Notes under the pieces: generated by a model
What the model saw: the letters and a program-made list of their open reading frames with translations, nothing else
Database searches by the model: none
What the model was told of the DNA's origin: nothing
Shown: in pieces, positions 17,544 to 25,833 of the stretch
Layout of the letters: each line of letters opens with the position of its first letter
Position numbering within the stretch: position 1 is the first letter of the stretch
Made by a program: the position numbers and the translations under genes
Assembly: GCA_021821465.1 (NCBI GenBank)
Contig: JAKACM010000026.1
Span: forward strand, 1-49,240
DNA length: 49,240 nt
Direction: 5' to 3'
Origin: Bacillota bacterium
Lineage (GTDB): Bacteria > Bacillota > Sulfobacillia > Sulfobacillales > Sulfobacillaceae

Positions 17544-18938
17544 TTATTCGGTGGGGAGTGTCTCTTTAACTTGAGAACGTCCCATAATCCAGTAACTCAA
17601 CCCTGCTACGACGAAACTGACATAATAAGAGATGTCGCCCATGTGGGGGTGATGGTAAGCAAAGCTTCCCACATACAAGGCCTGGTTGAAAAACGGTACC
17701 GAAACGACGATTCCCAGTACCCAAGCCCAAAGGCCGGGACGGACAAAGCGCCTGGGATCGTAAAACATGCCTGTCTGATAGCGCTGCTTGCGAATAATGA
17801 AGAAGTCGACCAATACCACCGCAGCCCAAGGAGCCAACCAGTATGCCAGCAGAAAAAGAAAATTTTCAAAATCCAGATAATAGGAGGTTCGGGCCACATA
17901 AGCCAGAACAGCCCCGAAAATTCCCACCAGAACCGCTGCCATCCAGCGTTTTACCGGGATGTTGATAACAAGTGCGGACAACGACCCCGAATAGATGTTG
18001 AGTACATTTGCGGTCACTGTACCGATAAGCACAGCAAACAAGATCACAGGAACCATCCAACTCGGATGAATCCCGGTTAATAAGTTTATGGGATTGGGAC
18101 TCATCGCCTGAGAAGGAAAGATCGTGGCCAAAGCCACGCCTACCAGTTCCAACCACACACCGGCAATGAAATTCGAGGAGGCGGCATTGAAGAATACTTT
18201 CGAAGGCTTCGTCTGTGCAGGGAGATACCGTGTGTAATCCGAGCCGAATACCGTCCACCCCAAAAGGTAGGACAAAGCAAGGCCAATGGCTTCAATAATG
18301 CCCCCTCGACTGCCGGTATATTGTCCTAACGGCGATTTGGCATCAAACGGGAGCGCATAATTGGCATGGGTGAAAGCAAATAAAGAGACATCGAGGAAAA
18401 CTATCGTCAAAATCAAGGCCATAAATCGTTCCACCGCGTGAATCATATTATATCCATAGACCGCCACAATCACCTGAATTAAAGCCATGATCACAAGGGC
18501 TACCAAAAAGTTGGTATGAAACAAAATTTCGAAGGCGAAGGACCCCAACACGGTGTTAACGGCAAACCACAAAACCCCGGCCATCGCATTAAAGGCTCCG
18601 GGAAGAAAATTTCCATAGAACCCAAAAGGTGCTCTGGAATGGACCATCTGCGGAACACCCAGACGCGGTCCGAAGGTGGAAACCAGTCCCAATAGAATCA
18701 CACCTAATATATTGCCTAAGATTAATCCCAAGGCAGCTTGCTGAAAACTCAAACCGAATAAGGCCACTGCCGCCGTACCCGTCGTCAATGTGGCCAATTC
18801 CACATTAGCTCCAAACCATAGAGTAAAAATTGAAGACACATGCCCATGGCGTTCACCCTCGTCGATATGCTCAATGCCGATGGGTTCAATTCGCACGACC
18901 TCGTCGCCATACTGATTGGCTTTATCGGTTACCGCCAT
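17544..18938 (-). CDS. NCS1-family nucleobase permease
   Basis: This 464-residue permease of the NCS1 family (CodB-like: cytosine, purines, allantoin, thiamine) has about 12 membrane segments. Conserved stretches include IFTLWFGANVELATLTTG in the first helix, PQMVHSRAPFGFYGN after helix 2 and GWTVFGSDYTRYLP around helix 6, which in this family line the substrate and sodium sites. ATG 18938 follows GGAGG closely. The promoter carries a PurR-box-like operator (see the promoter entry), which favours a purine or related base as substrate. It is monocistronic, ending at a shared terminator. Confidence 0.93.
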   Translation of the reverse strand: MAVTDKANQYGDEVVRIEPIGIEHIDEGERHGHVSSIFTLWFGANVELATLTTGTAAVALFGLSFQQAALGLILGNILGVILLGLVSTFGPRLGVPQMVHSRAPFGFYGNFLPGAFNAMAGVLWFAVNTVLGSFAFEILFHTNFLVALVIMALIQVIVAVYGYNMIHAVERFMALILTIVFLDVSLFAFTHANYALPFDAKSPLGQYTGSRGGIIEAIGLALSYLLGWTVFGSDYTRYLPAQTKPSKVFFNAASSNFIAGVWLELVGVALATIFPSQAMSPNPINLLTGIHPSWMVPVILFAVLIGTVTANVLNIYSGSLSALVINIPVKRWMAAVLVGIFGAVLAYVARTSYYLDFENFLFLLAYWLAPWAAVVLVDFFIIRKQRYQTGMFYDPRRFVRPGLWAWVLGIVVSVPFFNQALYVGSFAYHHPHMGDISYYVSFVVAGLSYWIMGRSQVKETLPTE

Positions 18939-18971
18939 CACACACCTCCGTTTCTATTCTGGAACAATATT

Positions 18972-19020
18972 ATCCGAACGATTCCATAAAAATTGTATAA
19001 AAATGTTCGGATGTAGTCAA
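18972..19020 (-). promoter_or_regulatory. SigA-type promoter with PurR-box-like operator for the NCS1 permease
   Basis: On the minus strand, TTGACT (19020-19015) is followed by a 17-base spacer and TACAAT (18997-18992), a near-consensus housekeeping promoter. Two inverted boxes, CCGAAC at 18974-18979 and GTTCGG at 19005-19010, have CGAA cores whose centres are 31 bases apart. This is the spacing of the two PurBoxes bound by Bacillus-type PurR. One box lies between -35 and -10, so binding would block transcription. Confidence 0.75.
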
Positions 19021-19218
19021 CCGTCAACTTTTTACTCGGTATCATTTCCAATTTGTGCTATCATGCTGACAAGCAAGGATAGACGCCAGAAATCACAAGC
19101 GGTATGATCCAGTCTATGGGTAAATTAGATAGGACAAGCGAAGGCAGCGTGATGAATAAAGCTCTATAGCGAACGCCCCCATCGCAATATGCCCTAAAGG
19201 AACGCTAAGGAAAGGATC
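19021..19218 (+). promoter_or_regulatory. Leader region of the phosphohexomutase gene
   Basis: About 200 bases lie between the divergent NCS1 promoter and the mutase start. The last 130 bases contain short purine-rich repeats and could form a structured leader, but I recognise no known riboswitch. No well-spaced promoter was found for the plus strand. Confidence 0.3.
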
Positions 19219-19224
19219 GTGCTC

Positions 19225-20622
19225 ATGTCATCAAGCATTAATCCCACTGTGTTTCGCGAATATGATATTCGCGGGCTGGTTGATCAGGATCTTACACCCC
19301 AAGGCGTGACGCTCTTAGGTCATGCCTTTGGCGCGTATCTGTTAAGACATGATGTTTCCCAGACCCTCCTGGGATGGGATTCAAGAAGTTCGTCTCCGGC
19401 TTATCGTGACGCCATCACTCAAGGATTGTTGGCCACCGGCATTGACGTTATCGACATTGGCGAGGTAACTACACCCATATTTTATTTTGCGCGGATACAT
19501 TTCAACATTGACGGAGGCGTCATGATTACCGCATCACACAATCCGGCAGAATACAACGGATTCAAACTCGCCTTAGGCCCGGCCACACTCTATGGAGAAG
19601 AAATTCAAGAAGTGCGTAAAATCCTCGAAGAGGGCACTTTCCCCGAAGGCTCGGGAAAAAGAACCACTGCCAATCCCGTCCCCGCTTATCTGGCCATGTT
19701 GCATGAAAAAATCCAACTGGGCCCCAAATCCCTTCATGTCGTGGTCGACTGCGGAAACGGCACCCCCAGCCTTTTTGCCCGTGACGTCATGAAATCCTTT
19801 AATCTCAGCCATGCCGAATTTCTTTATTGCGAATCCGATCCCTCCTTTCCAAACCATCATCCCGATCCGGTGGTGGCCAAAAACCTCCGTGACCTCATTG
19901 AACGCGTCAAAGAAACGCACGCCGATGTGGGTATAGCATTTGACGGCGACGGCGATCGCATTGGAGTGGTTGACGATCAAGGCAATATTATTTGGGGCGA
20001 TCGGTTGATGGTCCTTTATTGGCGGGAAATCTTGGCCCGTCATCCCAGAGCCAAAGCCATAGTAGAAGTCAAGTGTTCACAAACCTTGGTCGACGAAATA
20101 GTCCGTTTAGGAGGTCAGCCGGAGTTTTTCAAGACAGGCCATTCTTTGATTAAGGCCCGCATGCGCGAACTCGGGGCGGTCTTTACCGGAGAAATGTCGG
20201 GGCATATGTTCTTTGCCGATGAGTATTACGGCTTTGATGATGCGTTTTACGCCATGGGTCGCTTGCTCCGCATCCTGTCTCACTCTCAAAAACCGCTGTC
20301 TCGCCTGTTGCAGGACGTGCCTATCAAACCCTCGACACCAGAAATTCGCATCAATTGTCCCGACGACAAGAAAGCAGAAGTTGTCGGCACCTTGAAGGCC
20401 CATTACCAAGCTCGTGACGACGTCTCGGTAATTGACGTAGACGGGGTTCGCGTGGTCTTTCCCTATGGTTGGGGCCTCATTCGCGCTTCCAACACGCAAC
20501 CCGCATTGGTAGCCCGGGCCGAAGCCGACACATTCCCGCATCTCAATGCTATTACTGAAGATTTGGAAGGCGCATTAAAACAATTTTCATTTATTCCGCA
20601 AATAGACTGGTCCGGAAATTGA
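19225..20622 (+). CDS. Phosphomannomutase/phosphoglucomutase
   Basis: This 465-residue alpha-D-phosphohexomutase interconverts hexose 1- and 6-phosphates, feeding nucleotide-sugar synthesis for glycans or glycogen. The four signature loops are all present: the catalytic phosphoserine loop TASHNP, the metal loop DGDGDR, the sugar-binding loop GEMSGH and the phosphate-binding loop RASNTQP. ATG 19225 and GTG 19219 are both possible starts after AAGGAAAGGA. Length and motifs match the bacterial PMM/PGM group (ManB/AlgC type). It is transcribed alone. Confidence 0.95.
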   Translation: MSSSINPTVFREYDIRGLVDQDLTPQGVTLLGHAFGAYLLRHDVSQTLLGWDSRSSSPAYRDAITQGLLATGIDVIDIGEVTTPIFYFARIHFNIDGGVMITASHNPAEYNGFKLALGPATLYGEEIQEVRKILEEGTFPEGSGKRTTANPVPAYLAMLHEKIQLGPKSLHVVVDCGNGTPSLFARDVMKSFNLSHAEFLYCESDPSFPNHHPDPVVAKNLRDLIERVKETHADVGIAFDGDGDRIGVVDDQGNIIWGDRLMVLYWREILARHPRAKAIVEVKCSQTLVDEIVRLGGQPEFFKTGHSLIKARMRELGAVFTGEMSGHMFFADEYYGFDDAFYAMGRLLRILSHSQKPLSRLLQDVPIKPSTPEIRINCPDDKKAEVVGTLKAHYQARDDVSVIDVDGVRVVFPYGWGLIRASNTQPALVARAEADTFPHLNAITEDLEGALKQFSFIPQIDWSGN

Positions 20623-20644
20623 ACAAAAATATGCGAATGTCTGG

Positions 20645-20840
20645 CCTTTTACAGTGTGTTTCAAGAACAGGCAGAGGCCGCCGAAAGCGGTCCTGCCTTA
20701 ATCGTCCATCGAAAGTGGACGGTCACAACCGAAAGATTTGAAACCCCTACTGTCCCCCCGACTTTCTAGGATTTTTCAGTCCAATCAGACCCCTTGCGGG
20801 TCCTTCCAGCAGCTGAAGTCAGAGGATTCCTCGACTTGGC
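20645..20840 (+). ncRNA. Structured RNA-like segment, probable orphan IS200/IS605 right end
   Basis: This run of hairpins lies in a non-coding gap. It includes a two-tier stem GGCAG/CTGCC around GGCCGC-CGAAA-GCGGTC (about 20670-20697), GTCCA/TGGAC with a GAAA-containing loop (about 20704-20720), GACCC/GGGTC (about 20788-20802) and a terminal imperfect hairpin AAGTC-A-GAGGA / TCCTC-GACTT (20816-20837). A chain of GAAA-loop hairpins ending in a subterminal hairpin is how the 3' ends of IS200/IS605-type elements with their omega RNA look, but no tnpB remains next to it. An independent structured RNA is the alternative. Confidence 0.45.
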
Positions 20841-20907
20841 AGCGTCACATTTTCATACCAGTGGACGGTTGGGGAGCGTAGAATGTCATGCTTCTCACCC
20901 CTGGGTG

Positions 20908-21204
20908 TTACAATACGCGATAAATTTCGTAGCGCGACGATCCGTCCACAAACCGCATCTGTTGGGCAATCTCGGCGTAATCTCGATCGGTCAGAGTCCT
21001 GACTTCATGAGATTCGTACCCATTGAGATCGTCATATTGGTAGACGAGTCGCACCGTGTTCATTTGCCCCGAGAGGCCAAATAGCACTTTTGCCACCGTA
21101 TATCCATGCGATTTAGCATATTCTTGATATTTCTTGACCGCCTCATAAAAATCGGCCAAGTGCCCTGATTCCACTCGGCCCTGTACATGAACTTCAATTC
21201 CCAT
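20908..21204 (-). CDS. Small dimeric alpha-beta-barrel-like protein
   Basis: This 98-residue protein, likely cytoplasmic, has the strand-helix-helix-strand-strand layout of the dimeric alpha-beta barrel (NIPSNAP-like) superfamily. MGIEVHVQGRVESGHLADFYEAV is the first strand and helix and VRLVYQYDDLNGYE a later strand. ATG 21204 was chosen because GAGGAG precedes it and the fold begins there; the frame upstream to 21354 has no ribosome binding site. Function is unknown. Relatives include small monooxygenases and proteins of unknown role, and no catalytic residue can be named. Confidence 0.65.
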   Translation of the reverse strand: MGIEVHVQGRVESGHLADFYEAVKKYQEYAKSHGYTVAKVLFGLSGQMNTVRLVYQYDDLNGYESHEVRTLTDRDYAEIAQQMRFVDGSSRYEIYRVL

Positions 21205-21465
21205 CGGTCTTTTCTCCTCTGGTTTCATAATTTGGAAAACTGCGAAAGACAAATTCATCATACCATGATTCCTCACCGCTATTTTCCCTATACCGCTTCC
21301 GTTTGAACCCGGTGACAAGCCCGGAACATCGATCTCGATACCTGGGCTGGTCAATGGGCTCGATCATCGAGTCCGTTCCTGTTCATATTTGATGGAATAA
21401 AAGAGGATTAAGAACATTGGTGTCGAATATTGTCACATTTACTGATCAAGAAAGAAGGACTTTTT

Positions 21466-22956
21466 ATGCGCTTTCCTATCAAACCCGCACTGTCCTGGTT
21501 ATATTGGATCACAACTGTATTCTGGTCTCTTGCGGAAGTCTTAGATATTACCTTCACCCACATTCTCTTGTACCCTCCATTTATTACTCTGACCGACGGA
21601 TCTTTCATGCTCCTTTTCAATGGCATCTTGCTTGCCGGGACATTTTCACGCCGTAAACTCATTCTCTTTGTAATCTTGGGGGGATTGTTCCTCATTGACC
21701 AAATACCGGATTTTATTCTTCTGCCTGTTGTCGTTCTTGCCCTCATACTCCATTACTTCAAACATCCCCTCAGCAGACGATCTTCATCCTCGTCAATTAT
21801 TCTCGGCCGTCGCCGCTATTCACATTGGCCGGTTCAACTTCGGAGTGAAGACCGTTTTATGCATATGCACATTTTGGGGCCAACCGGCTCGGGTAAATCA
21901 TCGAGCATTCTGATGCCTTTAATTCGCCAAGATTTAGAAGCCGGGAGAGGTATCACCTTGATTGAACCGAAAGGAGATCTGAGTTATACGGCCTATCAGA
22001 CCGCTCTGTCCTGCCACGCAACCTTAATCTATTTTGATCCCCACCGTCCCGACTGTGCTCATTACAATCCCCTGAACGGGCCTGCGGACGTCGCCGCCGA
22101 AGGGCTGTCATGGGCTCTAAATCAAATTACGGAAGCGGGTCATCCCTTTTATGCGGTGACATCGCGCGTCTTACTCATGTATAGTGTGATGGCGGTCAAA
22201 GAATCCTTGGGCGATACTGCCGATCTTCGCCATGTACTGGACTTTCTCCGATCCGAGTCATTTCGCGAAGACACCTTGAGTCGCACAGAAGACCTGCGGA
22301 TTCTGTCTTATTTCCACGAACAAATGAAGCAAATCGGCGCCCGCACGGCTCAGGAACAACGCCAAGGCCTACTCAACCGCCTGGAATTGCTTCTGGTCAA
22401 TCCCGATGTTCGCCGAGTGCTCTCGGGTCCGGGAGATTTCAACTGGGATAGCGTCCTTCAAGAAAACATCAACGTGATTTGCCCTTTATCTTTGGCCCGG
22501 TTGGGCGAATCGGCTAAAGTGCTGGGCACGTTATTATGGCATGGTTTAGCCATGGCGACCTATCGGCGCTTAAAATCCGCGTCCGTGAATCCCTATTTCC
22601 TCTATCTTGACGAGTTTCACCAATATGTCACACCCGATTTGGGTGATTACCTGGCTCTGGCTCGCGGCTATTCCGTAGGCATGGTACTGGCTCACCAAGA
22701 TCTGGGACAATTATCGGGGACGCTGAAAGAAGCATTGTTGGCCAACGCCAGGCAACGGGTCATTTTTGGCGGAATTCATGCCGATGACGAAGCAATTTTT
22801 GCACGTTTGGCCAAACCTTATACCCTACCCCATGATTTGCGCTATCTGCCGCGGGGACAAGTCTATGTACAGCTCACTCAAAAAGGCCGGCTCAGACCGC
22901 CTCTGGCGCTGTCATTAGCGCATATCCCGCTTCATGAGGAGGTAGATTTGCAATGA
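21466..22956 (+). CDS. TraG/TraD-type DNA translocase (coupling protein)
   Basis: This 496-residue ATPase is of the VirD4/TraG type that feeds DNA to a conjugation pore. The N-terminal 100 residues hold about three or four hydrophobic segments (membrane anchor). The ATPase part has Walker A GPTGSGKSS near residue 142, Walker B YFLYLDEFHQY near 386, and the conserved block GYSVGMVLAHQDLGQL. ATG 21466 follows AAGAAGGA. It overlaps the next gene by ATGA. No other type IV secretion gene is present in the window, so it is part of a mobilisation relic or a mobile element that uses a pore in trans. Confidence 0.85.
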   Translation: MRFPIKPALSWLYWITTVFWSLAEVLDITFTHILLYPPFITLTDGSFMLLFNGILLAGTFSRRKLILFVILGGLFLIDQIPDFILLPVVVLALILHYFKHPLSRRSSSSSIILGRRRYSHWPVQLRSEDRFMHMHILGPTGSGKSSSILMPLIRQDLEAGRGITLIEPKGDLSYTAYQTALSCHATLIYFDPHRPDCAHYNPLNGPADVAAEGLSWALNQITEAGHPFYAVTSRVLLMYSVMAVKESLGDTADLRHVLDFLRSESFREDTLSRTEDLRILSYFHEQMKQIGARTAQEQRQGLLNRLELLLVNPDVRRVLSGPGDFNWDSVLQENINVICPLSLARLGESAKVLGTLLWHGLAMATYRRLKSASVNPYFLYLDEFHQYVTPDLGDYLALARGYSVGMVLAHQDLGQLSGTLKEALLANARQRVIFGGIHADDEAIFARLAKPYTLPHDLRYLPRGQVYVQLTQKGRLRPPLALSLAHIPLHEEVDLQ

Positions 22957-23696
22957 ATTTTGCTGACAGTGAATCCTCCTCCACTGCCTTAAGTTGGCAA
23001 CTTGTTTTGGCGAATACCGGTTATATCTCTTTCGATCAGCTTCACCGCAACTTCCACTTGCACCCTGATGCCATAGAACTGCCTACCGACGTTCTGATCT
23101 TCCAAGAAGCCTTATGGCAGCGCTCCCTTTTCGAGCGGGGAAGACACACCTTACACCGTGCGCTCATCACCGAATGTTACATTCATCTCCATCCCCGGAT
23201 TCAAGACTGGCAATTGGCCGGAACTCTATATGGACTGTGTCCCGATGCAATCATTCGCACTCCCGCCTATCCCCTTCCCATCCTATTGGAAATGGACACC
23301 GGCAAAGAAACGGCTAAGCAATGGCGCAGTAAGTTGACAACTTATAGACTGGGAGCCTGGGCAAACCCGCACTTTGGGTTATGGGTTATCGCACTGGGAG
23401 GCAATATACGTCTGTCGCACTTGCACAACTGGATCATACAACAAAAATTGCCGATAGCTTGGCATCTTTCCGGTGCTGCAAAAATCGACACCGATGCCGA
23501 CTTTTGGCAGTCTGTGGACGTCAATTCTCCTGGAACTGCGACAACTGCCCAACGAAAAGAATTGCGCTACCGCGAACTCGGAAAAACTCAAAATCTCAGT
23601 GGGGAAGAAGTCAATCAAAGACTTCATGCAGGCTGGATCATCACCGCCAAAGAAATAACCAATGAAGGCTTTCTGTGTTATCTCAAATCTCCTTAA
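22953..23696 (+). CDS. Replication-relaxation family protein
   Basis: This 247-residue protein resembles the replication-relaxation family found on conjugative and mobilisable elements of Gram-positives. Seen in it are an N-terminal winged-helix-like part, then HTLHRALITECYIHL, PDAIIRTPAYPLPILLEMDTG and a WRSKLTTYR segment, the order of the family's conserved blocks (a nuclease-like E/D-x-D-x-x core). ATG 22953 overlaps the translocase stop as ATGA, so both are translationally coupled. It likely acts in DNA transfer or plasmid replication with the translocase. No relaxase gene is seen nearby. Confidence 0.68.
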   Translation: MNFADSESSSTALSWQLVLANTGYISFDQLHRNFHLHPDAIELPTDVLIFQEALWQRSLFERGRHTLHRALITECYIHLHPRIQDWQLAGTLYGLCPDAIIRTPAYPLPILLEMDTGKETAKQWRSKLTTYRLGAWANPHFGLWVIALGGNIRLSHLHNWIIQQKLPIAWHLSGAAKIDTDADFWQSVDVNSPGTATTAQRKELRYRELGKTQNLSGEEVNQRLHAGWIITAKEITNEGFLCYLKSP

Positions 23697-23957
23697 TATT
23701 TCGTAGATCCGATTATTCCCGAAGATTGTTCTCGGTGTCGAAAAATAATACGATAAAGAGGCAGGATCTTGACTCATCAACAAGGAATATGTCTGTCGTT
23801 GAGATCGTTGCGACTAATAATGTCGGGAAGCAAGGATCATGTCATAATGGGTTCAATAAAGTACCTTAAAGATCGTCAAAGTGCGAAAAACATTATCTTA
23901 AATTTCCCTAATCGGTTCTCAGGGAAAATTAGCGGAAAAAGTTCGGAGGGAACAGAC
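23697..23957 (+). promoter_or_regulatory. Spacer before minC
   Basis: About 260 AT-rich bases lie between the replication-relaxation gene and minC. They probably hold the minC promoter, though I cannot assign one with confidence. An open frame from 23769 runs into minC but has no ribosome binding site at its start. Confidence 0.35.
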
Positions 23958-24626
23958 ATGGAATTGAAAGGCGACAGGCAAGGTCTTCACCTTTTGGCCA
24001 CAAATTGTCCAAGCGAAACACAATTCGCGGAAGATCTGATCGACACCCTAAACACACGACATAAATTTCTTGGTACGGCGGAAATTTATCTGGAAGTCAA
24101 TTTACCCCTTACCGCCCCCCTTCTAGAGTCTGTTGCCAACGCCTTTTCCCAGTTCCCCAATCTTGTTCTTAAGGGCATTGTCCGGTCCGATCCCACCGGT
24201 GTGATTTCCTTGGAAGAAGCGAAGAAACCTGCAGCCTCTCCACTCGTGGTCCGTCATACCATTCGCTCCGGTCAGCAGATTATGCATCAGGGAGATGTCA
24301 TTGTGATTGGAGACGTCAATCCAGGATCGACCATCGTGGCCGGGGGCGATGTAATGGTATTCGGATGGCTTAGGGGAACCGTCTATGCCGGACAGCCCCA
24401 AGACCGCTCGCATGCTATCTTTGCCTTGCGTCTGCAGCCGGGACAAATCAAGATTGGAGACATTATTGCTTTGGGGGACTCTCACGGAGAAAAACCGGAA
24501 TATGCTCACATAGACCAAGGAAGCGTGCTAGTCGAAGCATGGGATGATGTGCGTTTGCCCGAAATCGTCACACAGGAACCTAAGAACCGCCGCCTCGAAC
24601 GCAAAGCTTTTCATCTCTCCCGTTAG
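23958..24626 (+). CDS. minC: Septum-site determining protein MinC
   Basis: This 222-residue cell-division inhibitor antagonises FtsZ polymerisation when recruited by MinD. The C-terminal beta-helix domain is clear: HTIRSGQQIMHQGDVIVIGDVNPGS-type repeats and GGDVMVFGWLRGTVYAG, then AIFALRLQPGQIKIG. The N-terminal domain (about 1-110) is the more variable FtsZ-binding part. ATG 23958 follows GGAGGG; family proteins are of this length. In most bacteria minC precedes minD; here it is not followed by minD or minE, so MinD must be encoded elsewhere. Confidence 0.9.
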   Translation: MELKGDRQGLHLLATNCPSETQFAEDLIDTLNTRHKFLGTAEIYLEVNLPLTAPLLESVANAFSQFPNLVLKGIVRSDPTGVISLEEAKKPAASPLVVRHTIRSGQQIMHQGDVIVIGDVNPGSTIVAGGDVMVFGWLRGTVYAGQPQDRSHAIFALRLQPGQIKIGDIIALGDSHGEKPEYAHIDQGSVLVEAWDDVRLPEIVTQEPKNRRLERKAFHLSR

Positions 24627-25014
24627 AATCACTGCTGTTTTGCCAAGTCCGAGAACTCAGATCTCAACACTTCCTCGGCAATGTGATCTTCCGTCAAACC
24701 AAACTGACAAGGGCATAACCTTGGCAGATCTTACGATATCGAAATAAACCCTCTTCGAAAGGCCCCGCCCGTGATTTCGGGTGGGATCAATCGAATTTCC
24801 GCACGAGACCTCAGTCATTTATATGTTATGGCTGGTGTCCAAATCCCACACCAGCCAAATCACTCGGACCTGCCCAAAAAACCGTGTTGCTTCTTTTGTG
24901 CTTGTACACTGCACAGATACGACTTACTGCTCAGTAGTTTCCGCTTTGGAATGTTTGGATCCCCTGCCCGAATTTGATAGCATAAAAATATAAGAAGGGC
25001 AGGACGACAAAGAC
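24627..25014. other. Intergenic region with hairpin downstream of minC
   Basis: The region contains no convincing gene. A 10-base inverted repeat (TGGCTGGTGT at 24829-24838, ACACCAGCCA at 24848-24857) without a T tract may act as a processing or termination hairpin. Just after, an AT-rich stretch precedes the DUF2103-like gene. Confidence 0.45.
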
Positions 25015-25308
25015 ATGGCTAAATATCGACAAGCCAAGGTAAAACGCCAGCATCATGTTTTAAAGGAAATTGAACCGCAATTGCGGTTTCTGTCGTCTTT
25101 ATCTGCAGTCTCCGGCGTCATTCCCGGCTCGATCCGACCCAAATCCGGCAGTCAACTGGGATTGACTTTTCAATACTTTACTCCCAGTGGGCTCAAACTC
25201 ATCGGTCGTTCCAAAGGTGCGGCACAGGAGATCTTTGTCATTAGCCCAGAGCCTGCCCAGGTACTCACGTCCCTGAAAAACCAAGGGTACTTGGTGGAGA
25301 AGGAATAG
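25015..25308 (+). CDS. Small DUF2103-like protein
   Basis: This 97-residue protein of unknown function resembles the DUF2103 family of putative metal-binding proteins. The order KRQHHVLKEIEPQLRFL, then SGVIPGSIRP, then SGLKLIGRSKGAAQEIFV matches that family's conserved blocks. It has no cysteines and no signal peptide. ATG 25015 follows AGAAGGGCAGG. It is transcribed alone and is convergent with the ThrE-type genes. The family match is by memory of its motif order, so it is moderately sure. Confidence 0.65.
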   Translation: MAKYRQAKVKRQHHVLKEIEPQLRFLSSLSAVSGVIPGSIRPKSGSQLGLTFQYFTPSGLKLIGRSKGAAQEIFVISPEPAQVLTSLKNQGYLVEKE

Positions 25309-25389
25309 GGGAATATCTTTTCTTATGTCTGGAGAGTAAAGTCAACCACATTTTGCGCTTTTTTTGTGCAAGAGGATGGTGGTTCAAGT

Positions 25390-25833
25390 TTACGGACGAG
25401 AATTCAAGTGTCGCGGCCGCAATAACGGGCGAAGCAAGGCCGTAGCCAAGGCCAACCCCAAAGCTAGGGCCGCCGCGGAAAAGATCGCCTTGATACCAAA
25501 AAACATTCCCTGATTGAAGTGACTTTTGAGAAAAGCCACCATGCTCTCGTAAACCAGATATCCCGGCACATAAGAAATTATGGCCGGCACGACAAAAATT
25601 GTCACCGGTTGTTTCTTGCGTAAAGCCGCAAATTCTGCTAAGGCTCCTATCACGAAAGCCCCGGCAAAGTTACTCAAAAGCCCGGCTGCAGGCAAGCGAT
25701 TGATCGTATAGGAAATAATCCAGGCCACAGCGCCAATCGCACCGGCAATCCATAATATCGAGGTTCTGACCTGATAAAGGAGGCCAAAAGCAATAGTGGT
25801 CAGTGCAGCAAAAATGGCATCCCGCAACATCAT
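25390..25833 (-). CDS. ThrE-type exporter, small subunit
   Basis: This 147-residue membrane protein with about four or five hydrophobic segments belongs to the threonine/serine exporter (ThrE_2, DUF3815) half. The split exporter consists of this part and the larger DUF1212 part encoded upstream. ATG 25833 overlaps the TGA of that gene as ATGA, so they are translated in tandem; GTG 25839 is an alternative. Together they would export small amino acids or dipeptide-like compounds. In single-chain ThrE both halves are fused. Confidence 0.88.
   Translation of the reverse strand: MMLRDAIFAALTTIAFGLLYQVRTSILWIAGAIGAVAWIISYTINRLPAAGLLSNFAGAFVIGALAEFAALRKKQPVTIFVVPAIISYVPGYLVYESMVAFLKSHFNQGMFFGIKAIFSAAALALGLALATALLRPLLRPRHLNSRP

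Noticed and set aside
17571..18080. 169-codon plus-strand frame opposite the NCS1 permease
   Set aside because: It lies antisense to clear membrane-permease coding sequence.
19080..19218. Possible riboswitch in the phosphohexomutase leader
   Set aside because: No known aptamer core could be matched by eye; only short purine-rich repeats are seen.
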